64,000 bases of DNA from Robiginitalea myxolifaciens (GTDB lineage: Bacteria > Bacteroidota > Bacteroidia > Flavobacteriales > Flavobacteriaceae): positions 868,001 through 932,000 of the forward strand of contig NZ_FOYQ01000002.1 in the NCBI RefSeq assembly GCF_900115205.1, given 5' to 3'. Positions 1-7,093 of the stretch are shown one piece after another; positions within the stretch are counted from its first letter, which is position 1, and every line of letters starts with the position of its first letter. A program made the translations under genes and the position numbers. The notes beneath the pieces were generated by a model. The model was not told the origin of the DNA and made no database searches. It worked only from the letters and a program-made list of their open reading frames with translations.

Positions 1-651
1 CTTCTGGAACCCGGGCGCGAGACCCTGATTCAGGAAGGCCCCGATTTCGATGTTCCCGGCGAGGGGAATTATCGCCTGGAAATTTACGATAACAACACAG
101 GGCCCGGCGGAGATTTCGAATGCAGCAGTTCCCAGGAATTTACAGTTGTCGCTTCTTCGGCCCCGCAAATTGATGCGACCAATACAACCCTGGGAGCTGG
201 GGTAATACGCATTGAGATAGAGGTTTCCGGTCTGGGAGATTATGAATTCGCTCTCGGGGATCCGGCGGGACCCTATCAAAGCAGCAACACCTTTTCCAAT
301 CTGCCTGTAGACTCCTACCGGGTATTTGTGCGGGATATCAATGGCTGTGGAACCGTTGAAGTCCTGGTGGAACCCGACCTGACCCTGGAGGGTTTTCCCG
401 AATTTTTTACCCCCAACGGGGATAATGTCAACGATTTCTGGCAATATATTGTCCCACCATCCGGAATCAACCCGATTACCCGGATTACCATCTTCGACCG
501 CTACGGAAATCTCCTTGCGCAGATAGACCCCAACAGCCGCGGTTGGGATGGAAATTCCAACGGGCAACCGGTTCCTCCCAACGATTACTGGTTTATGGCA
601 GAAGACCGAAACGGAGGCAGCGTACGCGGTCATTTTACCTTAAAAAGATAG
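1..651 (+). CDS. C-terminal part of a secreted protein with T9SS type B sorting domain (5' partial)
   Basis: The frame is open from the first base, so the gene begins before the window. The visible 216 residues end in the gliding-motility-type C-terminal domain: a segment reading FFTPNGDNVNDFW (from about nt 403), a FDRYGN strand, a GWDGNSNG turn, a DYWF strand, and a final GHFTLKR. In this family (TIGR04131-like) the domain directs export through the outer membrane by the type IX secretion system. Upstream are beta-rich stretches typical of large adhesin-like surface proteins with PKD or SprB-type repeats. The cargo function cannot be told from this fragment. uvrB follows 34 bases later on the same strand. 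Confidence 0.9.
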   Translation, partial: LLEPGRETLIQEGPDFDVPGEGNYRLEIYDNNTGPGGDFECSSSQEFTVVASSAPQIDATNTTLGAGVIRIEIEVSGLGDYEFALGDPAGPYQSSNTFSNLPVDSYRVFVRDINGCGTVEVLVEPDLTLEGFPEFFTPNGDNVNDFWQYIVPPSGINPITRITIFDRYGNLLAQIDPNSRGWDGNSNGQPVPPNDYWFMAEDRNGGSVRGHFTLKR

Positions 652-685
652 CTTCAAACCCATAGGGCTTTCGTATTTTTAGGGT

Positions 686-2674
686 ATGAAATTCAAGGTC
701 GTTTCAGAGTTTTCACCAACCGGGGATCAACCCGAAGCCATCCGTCAATTGAGTGAAGGTATCCGGGAAGGAGATACCGCCCAAACCCTGCTCGGGGTCA
801 CGGGTTCGGGTAAAACCTTTACTGTGGCTAACGTGGTGGAATCCGTGCAGCGGCCCACCCTGGTTCTGGCCCATAACAAGACCCTGGCAGCACAGTTGTA
901 TTCGGAATTTAAAATGTTCTTTCCCGACAATGCGGTGGAATATTTTGTGTCGTATTACGACTACTACCAGCCTGAAGCCTACATCCCGACCAGCGGGTTG
1001 TATATCGAGAAAGACCTGTCGATTAATGAGGATATCGAAAAGTTGCGGTTGAGTACGACTTCCTCCCTGCTCTCCGGCCGAAGGGATGTTCTCGTGGTGG
1101 CCTCAGTATCCTGTCTTTATGGGATCGGTAACCCCATTGAATTCAAGAAAAATGTCATCCGCCTGGAAAAGGACCAGGTGATTGCCCGCACCAAATTGCT
1201 GCACCTTTTGGTCCAATCCCTGTACTCCAGGACTACGGCCGATTTTAAAAATGGAAACTTCCGCGTAAAAGGGGATGTCGTGGATGTTTTTCCGAGCTAT
1301 GCCGACCACGCCTATCGCATCCACTTCTTCGGGGACGAAATCGAAGAGATCGAGGCCTTTGATCCTTTCAACAATACGGTTTTGGAACAGTTTGACGTAT
1401 TGACCCTGTATCCGGCCAATATGTTTGTTACCTCCCCGGATATCCTGCAAAATGCCATCCACCAGATCCAGGACGATCTGGTAAAGCAAATCGATTACTT
1501 CAAAGAAATCGGAAAGCCACTGGAGGCGAAACGCCTTGAGGAACGAACGAATTTTGATCTGGAAATGATTCGGGAACTGGGCTATTGCTCGGGAATTGAA
1601 AACTACTCCAGATACCTGGACGGCAGGGAACCCGGAACACGTCCTTTTTGCCTGCTCGACTATTTCCCGGACGATTATCTGATGATCGTAGATGAAAGCC
1701 ATGTTACCATTCCCCAGGTCCACGCCATGTTTGGTGGAGACCGTTCGCGGAAGGAAAATTTAGTGGAGTACGGCTTCCGCCTGCCTGCAGCCATGGATAA
1801 CCGCCCCTTGAAATTCGAGGAATTTGAAGCCCTTCAAAACCAGGTCATCTATGTGAGTGCTACCCCTGCAGACTACGAATTGCAAGAGAGCGGTGGAATC
1901 TATGTGGAACAGGTAATCCGGCCAACCGGACTGCTCGATCCCGTGATTGAGATACGTCCGAGTAAGAACCAGGTAGACGATTTGGTGGAGGAAATACAAA
2001 CCCGCGTACAACTCGATGAGCGTACCCTGGTAACCACCTTGACCAAGCGCATGGCCGAGGAACTGACCAAGTACCTAACTCGGATCGATATTCGCTGTCG
2101 CTATATCCACAGCGATGTAGATACGTTGGAGCGGGTGGAAATCATGCAGGACTTGCGCAAGGGAATTTTTGATGTGCTGGTCGGGGTAAACCTCCTGCGG
2201 GAAGGACTGGACTTGCCGGAAGTAAGCCTGGTGGCCATTATCGATGCAGATAAAGAAGGATTTTTAAGGAGTAATCGCTCCCTGACCCAAACAGTCGGGC
2301 GTGCGGCCCGCCACCTCAATGGAAAAGCCATCATGTATGCCGATACGATTACAGACAGCATGCAGAAGACCATTGATGAGACCAATTACCGGCGGGAGAA
2401 GCAATTAGCTTATAACAAAAAGCACGGAATTGTACCGAAGGCGCTGTCCAAAAGCCTGGATAATGCGCTGGCCAAAAACTCGGTTTCGACATTCCATTTC
2501 GAAAAGAAAGAGCTCGCCGCCCAGGAACCCGATCCGGCTTATCTTACCGAGGCGCAGCGGGAAGATATGATTCGGACCAAACGCAAGGCCATGGAGAAAG
2601 CGGCCAAAGACCTCGACTTTATGATGGCGGCCAAGCTGCGAGACGAAATCAAGGTTTTACAAAACCAGGAATAA
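686..2674 (+). CDS. uvrB: Excinuclease ABC subunit B
   Basis: This is the damage-verifying helicase-like subunit of the UvrABC nucleotide excision repair complex in the cytoplasm. The 662 residues match the family's full length. Visible are Walker A GVTGSGKT (residues 37-44), the beta-hairpin region with YYDYYQPEAYIP that clamps DNA, a DESH Walker B, helicase motifs V and VI (GVNLLREGLDLPE and QTVGRAARH), and a C-terminal UVR domain (MAAKLRDEIKVLQ) that contacts UvrA or UvrC. The ATG lies just after TATTTTTA (674-681), close to the Bacteroidota -7 consensus, so the message may be nearly leaderless. The other uvr genes are not in the window. Confidence 0.98.
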   Translation: MKFKVVSEFSPTGDQPEAIRQLSEGIREGDTAQTLLGVTGSGKTFTVANVVESVQRPTLVLAHNKTLAAQLYSEFKMFFPDNAVEYFVSYYDYYQPEAYIPTSGLYIEKDLSINEDIEKLRLSTTSSLLSGRRDVLVVASVSCLYGIGNPIEFKKNVIRLEKDQVIARTKLLHLLVQSLYSRTTADFKNGNFRVKGDVVDVFPSYADHAYRIHFFGDEIEEIEAFDPFNNTVLEQFDVLTLYPANMFVTSPDILQNAIHQIQDDLVKQIDYFKEIGKPLEAKRLEERTNFDLEMIRELGYCSGIENYSRYLDGREPGTRPFCLLDYFPDDYLMIVDESHVTIPQVHAMFGGDRSRKENLVEYGFRLPAAMDNRPLKFEEFEALQNQVIYVSATPADYELQESGGIYVEQVIRPTGLLDPVIEIRPSKNQVDDLVEEIQTRVQLDERTLVTTLTKRMAEELTKYLTRIDIRCRYIHSDVDTLERVEIMQDLRKGIFDVLVGVNLLREGLDLPEVSLVAIIDADKEGFLRSNRSLTQTVGRAARHLNGKAIMYADTITDSMQKTIDETNYRREKQLAYNKKHGIVPKALSKSLDNALAKNSVSTFHFEKKELAAQEPDPAYLTEAQREDMIRTKRKAMEKAAKDLDFMMAAKLRDEIKVLQNQE

Positions 2675-2702
2675 AAAAACGCCCTCCGCTATCGCAGAGG
2701 GC
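2674..2702 (-). terminator. Rho-independent terminator, best fit for the hsp20 transcript
   Basis: The stem GCCCTC / GAGGGC (2681-2686 with 2697-2702) has an inner GC/GC pair and a TATC loop. A run of seven A on the + strand precedes it, which is a T run after the stem when read on the minus strand. The hairpin could also slow + strand reading from uvrB. Confidence 0.7.
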
Positions 2703-2712
2703 GCTCCCTAAC

Positions 2713-2731
2713 TAACCAACTAAACAAACCA
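2713..2731. repeat. 19-base element, near-identical copy at 63105-63123
   Basis: TAACCAACTAAACAAACCA on the + strand matches the minus-strand sequence at 63105-63123 at 18 of 19 positions. In both places it lies next to a GC-rich hairpin between genes. Its role is unknown. Confidence 0.5.
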
Positions 2732-2802
2732 ACCATCACAGGGCCCGTTAGGAGGGCACCTATAATTCTTTGTACGGAAATCCTTTTTCCAATTACAAAT
2801 TT

Positions 2803-3231
2803 TTACTTGCCGATCTCGATCAGACGTTTCGGCTTAGGCAGGGCTTCCTCCTTCTTGGGAAGGCTAAATCTCAGGATGCCAGCCTCATAATTCGCTTCAA
2901 TCGCATCGGCATTTACGGTTTCCGGAAGGGTAAAGGCACGCTTGAAGCTGCCATATCGGAATTCCCTTCGGGTATATCCATTCTCTTTGGTTTCCTCCTT
3001 ATCCTTCACTTCCATGGAAATCGTGAGCACATCGTGATCTACCTCAATGTTGAAATCTTCTTTCTCTCTCCCAGGAATTGCGAGTTCCAGGGTAAATCCA
3101 GTTTCCTCCTCCCGGATATTTACGGCCGGAAAGGCAAAGTTGCTCTGGTCCATGCCCCCGAACCAATCCGGGGTTAAAACGTCGTTCAAAAGACTTGGGA
3201 ATAATCCGTTGTGTCTGCGAATCAAGTTCAT
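2803..3231 (-). CDS. Hsp20 / alpha-crystallin family small heat-shock protein
   Basis: An ATP-independent holdase that binds unfolding proteins in the cytoplasm. At 142 residues it has the usual length. An N-terminal arm of about 35 residues precedes the alpha-crystallin domain (about residues 38-130), with the LELAIPGREKEDF strand and the GILRFSLPKKEE segment. The tail has the I-x-I-type IEI that mediates oligomer assembly. It is a single-gene unit with its own terminator on the left. The upstream region holds two inverted repeats (3262-3283 and 3302-3318) that may be operators. CIRCE is not present. Confidence 0.96.
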   Translation of the reverse strand: MNLIRRHNGLFPSLLNDVLTPDWFGGMDQSNFAFPAVNIREEETGFTLELAIPGREKEDFNIEVDHDVLTISMEVKDKEETKENGYTRREFRYGSFKRAFTLPETVNADAIEANYEAGILRFSLPKKEEALPKPKRLIEIGK

Positions 3232-3261
3232 AATACTATTGTTTTAAAAATTGTTTTTACG

Positions 3262-3318
3262 CTTTGACCTATAGTAGTCAAAGTCCGTACCATAGCAGAA
3301 AACTGTCATTTAGACAGT
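3262..3318. promoter_or_regulatory. Two inverted repeats upstream of hsp20
   Basis: CTTTGAC-N8-GTCAAAG (3262-3283) and ACTGTC-N5-GACAGT (3302-3318) are both perfect in their arms. On the minus strand the inner TTTGAC sits where a -33 element would be, 19 bases before TAAAAACA, a weak -7 box. A role as operators of the heat-shock gene is inference. Confidence 0.5.
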
Positions 3319-3348
3319 AATATACGCTTAAAAAGTGCCATTTTGGCG

Positions 3349-3750
3349 TTAATTCTCGTGTTTCCGGAAGATATCGATCAATTCCCTCGGAGGAATGATC
3401 AAGTCGGGATAGCGATGCATGGCTGCGAGGACCTCCTGTACTGCTGAAGGTCGCAAGCCCATGTGGAGCCCGATATTATGCAGTTGACGAATTTCCTCAG
3501 GATGCTGTTCCTGATCGATGTTCATCAATAACAAGAGTCTGTGGAACTGGAGGATACGTTCCATTTGGGTTTTGGGTTGCCGGGGGTTTACTCCTTCGTC
3601 CAGTAAAGCCCTGAAATCGTTTTGATCGATTCCCAACATCCGACTAACCCCTAAGAGAAAAGTGTGTTCGGATTCCTTTATACCCGCATCAGATCGCGCA
3701 AATGCAATCATTTCAGATAAAATTCCCAATTTTTCCCGATACGTATTCAT
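3349..3750 (-). CDS. TerB-like all-helical protein of unknown function
   Basis: A 133-residue protein, predicted to be almost all helix, without signal peptide or membrane segment. The pattern of paired helices with acidic residues (EMIAFARSDAGIKESE, then FLLGVSRMLGI) resembles the TerB / tellurite-resistance helical bundle, but the match is from memory of the fold and is not firm. An alternative ATG eight codons upstream (3774) exists. The internal ATG at 3750 is preferred because relatives tend to begin near the REKL segment. It stands between hsp20 and the two small secreted proteins, all on the minus strand. No function is proposed. Confidence 0.7.
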   Translation of the reverse strand: MNTYREKLGILSEMIAFARSDAGIKESEHTFLLGVSRMLGIDQNDFRALLDEGVNPRQPKTQMERILQFHRLLLLMNIDQEQHPEEIRQLHNIGLHMGLRPSAVQEVLAAMHRYPDLIIPPRELIDIFRKHEN

Positions 3751-3828
3751 GCTGGTTGGCCAGATTCTATACATAGAACTCTAAAAAGCTACTGTTTCGT
3801 ATGTTGCAGCCCCTCCAAAATCACCAAC

Positions 3829-3881
3829 AAAAAACCCCGGCATACACTGCCGGGGCTTGCCCGCTGCCCTCGGGTAGCGGG
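3829..3881 (-). terminator. Tandem-hairpin terminator of the 3900-4244 gene
   Basis: On the minus strand a strong stem (CCCGCT with AGCGGG, 3860-3881) is followed by a second one (CCCCGGCA with TGCCGGGG, 3835-3855) and a six-base T run. The second is a textbook intrinsic terminator. The first may add stability to the 3' end. Confidence 0.85.
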
Positions 3882-3899
3882 AAATATTTGGAAGCGCGA

Positions 3900-4244
3900 T
3901 TAGCTGGTAAACCGAACAGGTACTTCGTACGTTTTACCACGCTCAAGACCTTCTACAGAAATTTCCTGATAATTCAGGCGGGCCTTTACAAAGCTTTCCA
4001 CTACTTCATCTCCAGTGCGTACCGAAAGCACAACGATTTCTCCGTTTTCGTTTACCATAAACTTAACCGAAGCGCTGACCTCCTGGTTTTCTTCGAGCAC
4101 AATGTTGTTGTTATCCAACAGGTCTCCGATTTTCTGAGCAATTTTTTTGCCTTCCGGACCTTTGACTGCAGGCGAATCAGCCGCAAAGGCATTTACTGAT
4201 AAAAACGCGGCGGCTGCTAGAGATAATACAAGTGATTTTTTCAT
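3900..4244 (-). CDS. Small secreted protein, TonB-C-like domain, paralogue of 4419-4757
   Basis: A 114-residue protein with a clear signal peptide (MKKSLVLSLAAAAFLSVNAFA). The mature part has a short helix (KKIAQKIGDLLDNN), then a beta-alpha-beta unit with VKFMVNENGEIVVLSV, and a final YEVPVRFTS strand. This order resembles the C-terminal domain of TonB-type energy transducers, but there is no membrane anchor or proline linker, so it is probably free in the periplasm. The next gene upstream (4419-4757) is a diverged copy with the same plan. Both are preceded by the same ECF-sigma-like promoter, which suggests joint induction, perhaps by envelope stress (inference). Function is unknown. Confidence 0.85.
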   Translation of the reverse strand: MKKSLVLSLAAAAFLSVNAFAADSPAVKGPEGKKIAQKIGDLLDNNNIVLEENQEVSASVKFMVNENGEIVVLSVRTGDEVVESFVKARLNYQEISVEGLERGKTYEVPVRFTS

Positions 4245-4291
4245 GACTAAGATTGTTAAATGATTGATGATGAATGTTTGTACTGTTTAAA

Positions 4292-4319
4292 AGACGAGTC
4301 CAGAAAGTCAATGTTACAA
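4292..4319 (-). promoter_or_regulatory. ECF-sigma-like promoter of the 3900-4244 gene
   Basis: On the minus strand TTGTAACA (4312-4319) is followed after 15 bases by CGTCT (4292-4296) and then TTTTAAACAG. GTAAC and CGTC are typical -35 and -10 elements of extracytoplasmic-function sigma factors. The same arrangement stands before the paralogue. The predicted leader is about 40 bases. Confidence 0.6.
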
Positions 4320-4363
4320 GGATTTCAGTATTTAACAGTATTTTAATTTTTGGGAATGCTTCA

Positions 4364-4392
4364 ATAAAACAGCCTCCCGGTTGAGGAGGCTG
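4364..4392 (-). terminator. Terminator of the 4419-4757 gene
   Basis: CAGCCTCC (4370-4377) pairs with GGAGGCTG (4385-4392), and on the minus strand TTTTATT follows. It separates the two paralogous genes into independent transcripts. Confidence 0.85.
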
Positions 4393-4418
4393 CAATAGCT
4401 AATGCGCGAAACGACGAA

Positions 4419-4757
4419 TTAATTTGTAATTCTCAAGGGCAGGACATAGCGTTTTCCCTGCAGGGATTCGTCTACGAATACCTTTCGGCCGTCCATCTGG
4501 GAATTGATAAACGCCGCAAGATCTTCATGCCCGCTCTCAACAGCGATTACCTCAATACGATTTTCATCATCGAATGTAAATAAGACTTTCGCGGTGAGGG
4601 TTCCTGCATCGGGGGAAATATCGTTTTGGTTTAACAAGAACTGAATTTGTTTCAGGAATGAGGTTCTGGGATTCTCTTCTACGGTGGGTGCGGCAATTGC
4701 GGTAGCGCTTAACCCAAAGAATAAAGCAACAGCTAAAACGATTGATGTTTTTCTCAT
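4419..4757 (-). CDS. Small secreted protein, TonB-C-like domain, paralogue of 3900-4244
   Basis: A 112-residue protein starting at MRKTSIVLAVALFF. The longer reading upstream to 4835 runs into the promoter and is rejected. The signal peptide ends near AIAAP. The mature part has a helix (FLKQIQFLLNQND), the AKVLFTFDDENRIEVIAV strand pair, a helix (DLAAFINSQMDG), and a final RYVLPLRITN strand, which parallels the neighbour's YEVPVRFTS. Overall identity between the two is low, but length, order of elements and promoter agree, so this is an old tandem duplication. Its role is unknown. Confidence 0.85.
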   Translation of the reverse strand: MRKTSIVLAVALFFGLSATAIAAPTVEENPRTSFLKQIQFLLNQNDISPDAGTLTAKVLFTFDDENRIEVIAVESGHEDLAAFINSQMDGRKVFVDESLQGKRYVLPLRITN

Positions 4758-4818
4758 GACTTTTTGATTTTGATTGTTTTGATTGAAAACTGATTGATGA
4801 ATGATGATTCTATTTAAC

Positions 4819-4845
4819 AGACGAGGTGAGCTCACAGATTGTTAC
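4819..4845 (-). promoter_or_regulatory. ECF-sigma-like promoter of the 4419-4757 gene
   Basis: On the minus strand GTAACA (4840-4845), a 16-base spacer, then CGTCT (4819-4823) and GTTAAATAG. The downstream part matches the sister promoter as CGTCT-n-TTAAA-n-AG. The predicted leader is about 55 bases. Confidence 0.6.
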
Positions 4846-4896
4846 AGGCAGTATGTTGCTTTAACAATTAATTAATCTGGTCAGCCGATAGGATAA

Positions 4897-4931
4897 ATAA
4901 AAAAGGGCCATACCTTTTAGGTATGACCCTT
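4897..4931 (-). terminator. Terminator of sucC
   Basis: An 11-base stem (4904-4914 with 4920-4930, one C-A mismatch) with a five-base loop is followed on the minus strand by six T. It lies 27 bases after the sucC stop. Confidence 0.88.
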
Positions 4932-4957
4932 ATTCCAAAATCTGGATTAGAAAAAAT

Positions 4958-6151
4958 TTACGCCAGAACTTCTTTTACTTTGTCGGCTGCCTCCTGAAAC
5001 TGTACGGCCGAGTGTACCGCGAGGCCGGAATTGTCCAGAATCTCCTTAGCGAGTTCCGCGTTGGTACCCTGCAATCGCACAATGATCGGCACTTTAATAG
5101 CGTCTCCCATGTTTTTGTAGGCATCCACCACTCCTTGAGCTACCCGATCACATCGAACAATACCTCCGAAAATATTGATCAGGATCGCCTGAACGTTCTC
5201 GTCTTTGAGGATAATGCGAAAGGCTTCTTCTACCCGCTTGGCGTCTGCAGTACCTCCGACATCGAGGAAGTTGGCAGGTTCTCCCCCAGCCATCTTAATC
5301 AAGTCCATGGTGGCCATAGCCAGCCCGGCTCCATTCACCATACATCCCACATTACCATCTAAATCAACGTAATTTAAGCCTACCGCCCGCGCTTCTACTT
5401 CAATGGGGTTCTCCTCCCTCAAATCGCGCATTTCGGCGTATGATTTCCGGCGATACAAGGCATTGTCGTCCAGGGTTACCTTGGCATCGACCGCCATAAT
5501 TTTATCGTCTGAAGTCTTCAGGACCGGATTGATTTCAAAAAGGCTTGCATCGCTTTGTTCGTAGGCCTTGTAAAGCGCAGTAACGAACTTGCTCATCTCT
5601 TTGAAAGCGGTTCCTGACAACCCCAGGTTAAATGCGATTTTACGCGCCTGGAAGGGCAACAAACCGGTGGCCGGATCAACTTCTTCCGTAAAGATCAGGT
5701 GAGGCGTTTTCTCGGCGACCTCTTCAATATCCATTCCCCCTTCTGTCGAGTACATAATCATCACCCGCGCAGTGGCCCGATTCAGTAATACAGACATGTA
5801 AAATTCACTGGTCTCCGAGGGACCCGGGTAATACACATCCTCCGCAATAAGAACCTGGTGAACCTTTTTACCTTCCGCGGAAGTCTGCGGGGTTACGAGA
5901 TTCATCCCGATGATTTGCCCGGCGATTTCCTCTACCTCTTTCAGGTTTTTAGCCAGCTTCACGCCACCGCCTTTTCCGCGACCTCCCGCATGAACCTGTG
6001 CCTTGATTACATGCCAACTGGTACCCGTTTCCTGCGTAAGTTGCTTAGCAGCATCGACGGCTTCCTTGGCATTGTGCGCGACCAGGCCGCGCTGAATGCG
6101 GACTCCAAAGCTTTCTAAAATCTGTTTTCCTTGGTATTCGTGTAGATTCAT
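4958..6151 (-). CDS. sucC: Succinate-CoA ligase (ADP-forming), beta subunit
   Basis: Beta subunit of the TCA-cycle enzyme that makes ATP from succinyl-CoA. The 397 residues from MNLHEYQGKQ match the family's usual length. An upstream extension to 6265 would cross the -7 box at 6215-6222 and is rejected. The N-terminal ATP-grasp region has VHAGGRGKGGGVKLAKN. The C-terminal CoA-ligase domain carries the NIFGGIVRCDRVAQGV phosphate-binding loop. No sucD is next to it, so the alpha subunit must be encoded elsewhere. It is a monocistronic unit with its own promoter and terminator. Confidence 0.97.
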   Translation of the reverse strand: MNLHEYQGKQILESFGVRIQRGLVAHNAKEAVDAAKQLTQETGTSWHVIKAQVHAGGRGKGGGVKLAKNLKEVEEIAGQIIGMNLVTPQTSAEGKKVHQVLIAEDVYYPGPSETSEFYMSVLLNRATARVMIMYSTEGGMDIEEVAEKTPHLIFTEEVDPATGLLPFQARKIAFNLGLSGTAFKEMSKFVTALYKAYEQSDASLFEINPVLKTSDDKIMAVDAKVTLDDNALYRRKSYAEMRDLREENPIEVEARAVGLNYVDLDGNVGCMVNGAGLAMATMDLIKMAGGEPANFLDVGGTADAKRVEEAFRIILKDENVQAILINIFGGIVRCDRVAQGVVDAYKNMGDAIKVPIIVRLQGTNAELAKEILDNSGLAVHSAVQFQEAADKVKEVLA

Positions 6152-6214
6152 ATCGGTTAATTCTAGTTTGATACTGGCCGGATTACGCCCGGTACAGGTG
6201 GAATATTTCGAGTA

Positions 6215-6222
6215 CAAAAATA
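6215..6222 (-). promoter_or_regulatory. -7 box of the sucC promoter
   Basis: TATTTTTG on the minus strand fits TAnnTTTG and would give a leader of about 57 bases to the ATG at 6151. No TTG is found at the -33 distance. Confidence 0.5.
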
Positions 6223-6304
6223 GGGAACGAGAAGCACATCCCCTAATCGAGAACGCCTTTTCCAAAAAGCTGAAAAATGGCCGTTTTTGCCGTATTCCCG
6301 AGGT

Positions 6305-6946
6305 CTATTCCAATTTAAAATCCTCAAAGTCGAGCGGATCGTAATTGCGAAAATGGCCATTCATTTCAATGCGTTCCCGGGTAGCATTAAGTTGAGACAG
6401 CACCTCAGCCGTTTGTTGCAGGTGATCATTGATAAATTGCAGGCGCATCGCCTCAGAGGTCATTCGGAGTAAGTCAAATTCCTGACGCATACTCAGGCCA
6501 ATTTTATGGGCCAGGGTAAAACTGTTGAAACGATCCGGATCTATGGGTTCATGAGTAAGATCCATGAGCTTATATAGATCCTGTATACCGGTTATAACGC
6601 GTTGCTTTAGTTCCGGGTCGGAATCCCGGATTTGATCGAGAAACTCCACTTCCCCACCGGGATAGGGTTTTCCAGACCACAAGGACTCAAAGCTCTTTAA
6701 ACGAAACACCTGGCGCGCCGCGCAAACCACATCCCTGGAACCATCTGCGTAGGTATTGACTACCCGGGCAAGCTGAACTTCTGTCCCATAGCTCAATGTA
6801 TTGTCGATAAAAACAGGTATCCCAAAAGTCTGGGATTCCCGATGGCAATCTTCAATAAGGGCTTTGTACCTGGGCTCGAAAATATGCAGGGGTACGGTTT
6901 CTCCTGGAAAAAATACTGTACGTAGTGGGAAAAGCGGTAAATTCAT
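6305..6946 (-). CDS. LON peptidase N-terminal (substrate-binding) domain protein
   Basis: A 213-residue stand-alone relative of the N-terminal domain of the Lon protease. It opens with LPLFPLRTVFFPGETVPLHIFEPRY, split here as LPLFPLRTVFFPGE and VPLHIFEPRYK, which is the family's signature PUA-like barrel. A helical part follows (about residues 115-195). There are no ATPase or protease domains, as is usual for this family. The function is not established; substrate or adaptor binding is possible. The gene is on its own on the minus strand, divergent from lysA. Confidence 0.93.
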   Translation of the reverse strand: MNLPLFPLRTVFFPGETVPLHIFEPRYKALIEDCHRESQTFGIPVFIDNTLSYGTEVQLARVVNTYADGSRDVVCAARQVFRLKSFESLWSGKPYPGGEVEFLDQIRDSDPELKQRVITGIQDLYKLMDLTHEPIDPDRFNSFTLAHKIGLSMRQEFDLLRMTSEAMRLQFINDHLQQTAEVLSQLNATRERIEMNGHFRNYDPLDFEDFKLE

Positions 6947-6993
6947 AGTAGTTCTAAGCTACGAAGCACCGGGGAAAAGGACAAGCGGAATGT

Positions 6994-7015
6994 AATTGTT
7001 ATTTATACAACAATT
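6994..7015. promoter_or_regulatory. Inverted repeat in the divergent lysA region
   Basis: AATTGTT-N8-AACAATT lies between two divergent starts (6946 and 7094). It could be an operator for either gene. No known site was recognised. Confidence 0.35.
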
Positions 7016-7069
7016 TGTTTTAAAATTAATATTTCTAATAAAATATTCGTCGATTCCAGCCCAGTGTCA

Positions 7070-7077
7070 TAGCTTTG
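7070..7077 (+). promoter_or_regulatory. -7 box of the lysA promoter
   Basis: TAGCTTTG fits TAnnTTTG. Transcription would begin near 7083, leaving a leader of about ten bases before ATG 7094. At -33 only TTC is seen. Confidence 0.5.
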
Positions 7078-7093
7078 GAGAAAATAATGCACC

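Noticed and set aside
745-2385. Several long minus-strand frames across uvrB
   Set aside because: They are complements of a strongly coding gene, and their products have no domain pattern.
3232-3348. Sigma-54 promoter before hsp20 (TGGCAC on the minus strand)
   Set aside because: The -12 part reads AAGC and not TTGC, so only half of the site matches.
6152-6265. N-terminal extension of sucC
   Set aside because: It crosses a -7 box and has no similarity to the family, which begins with MNLHEYQ.
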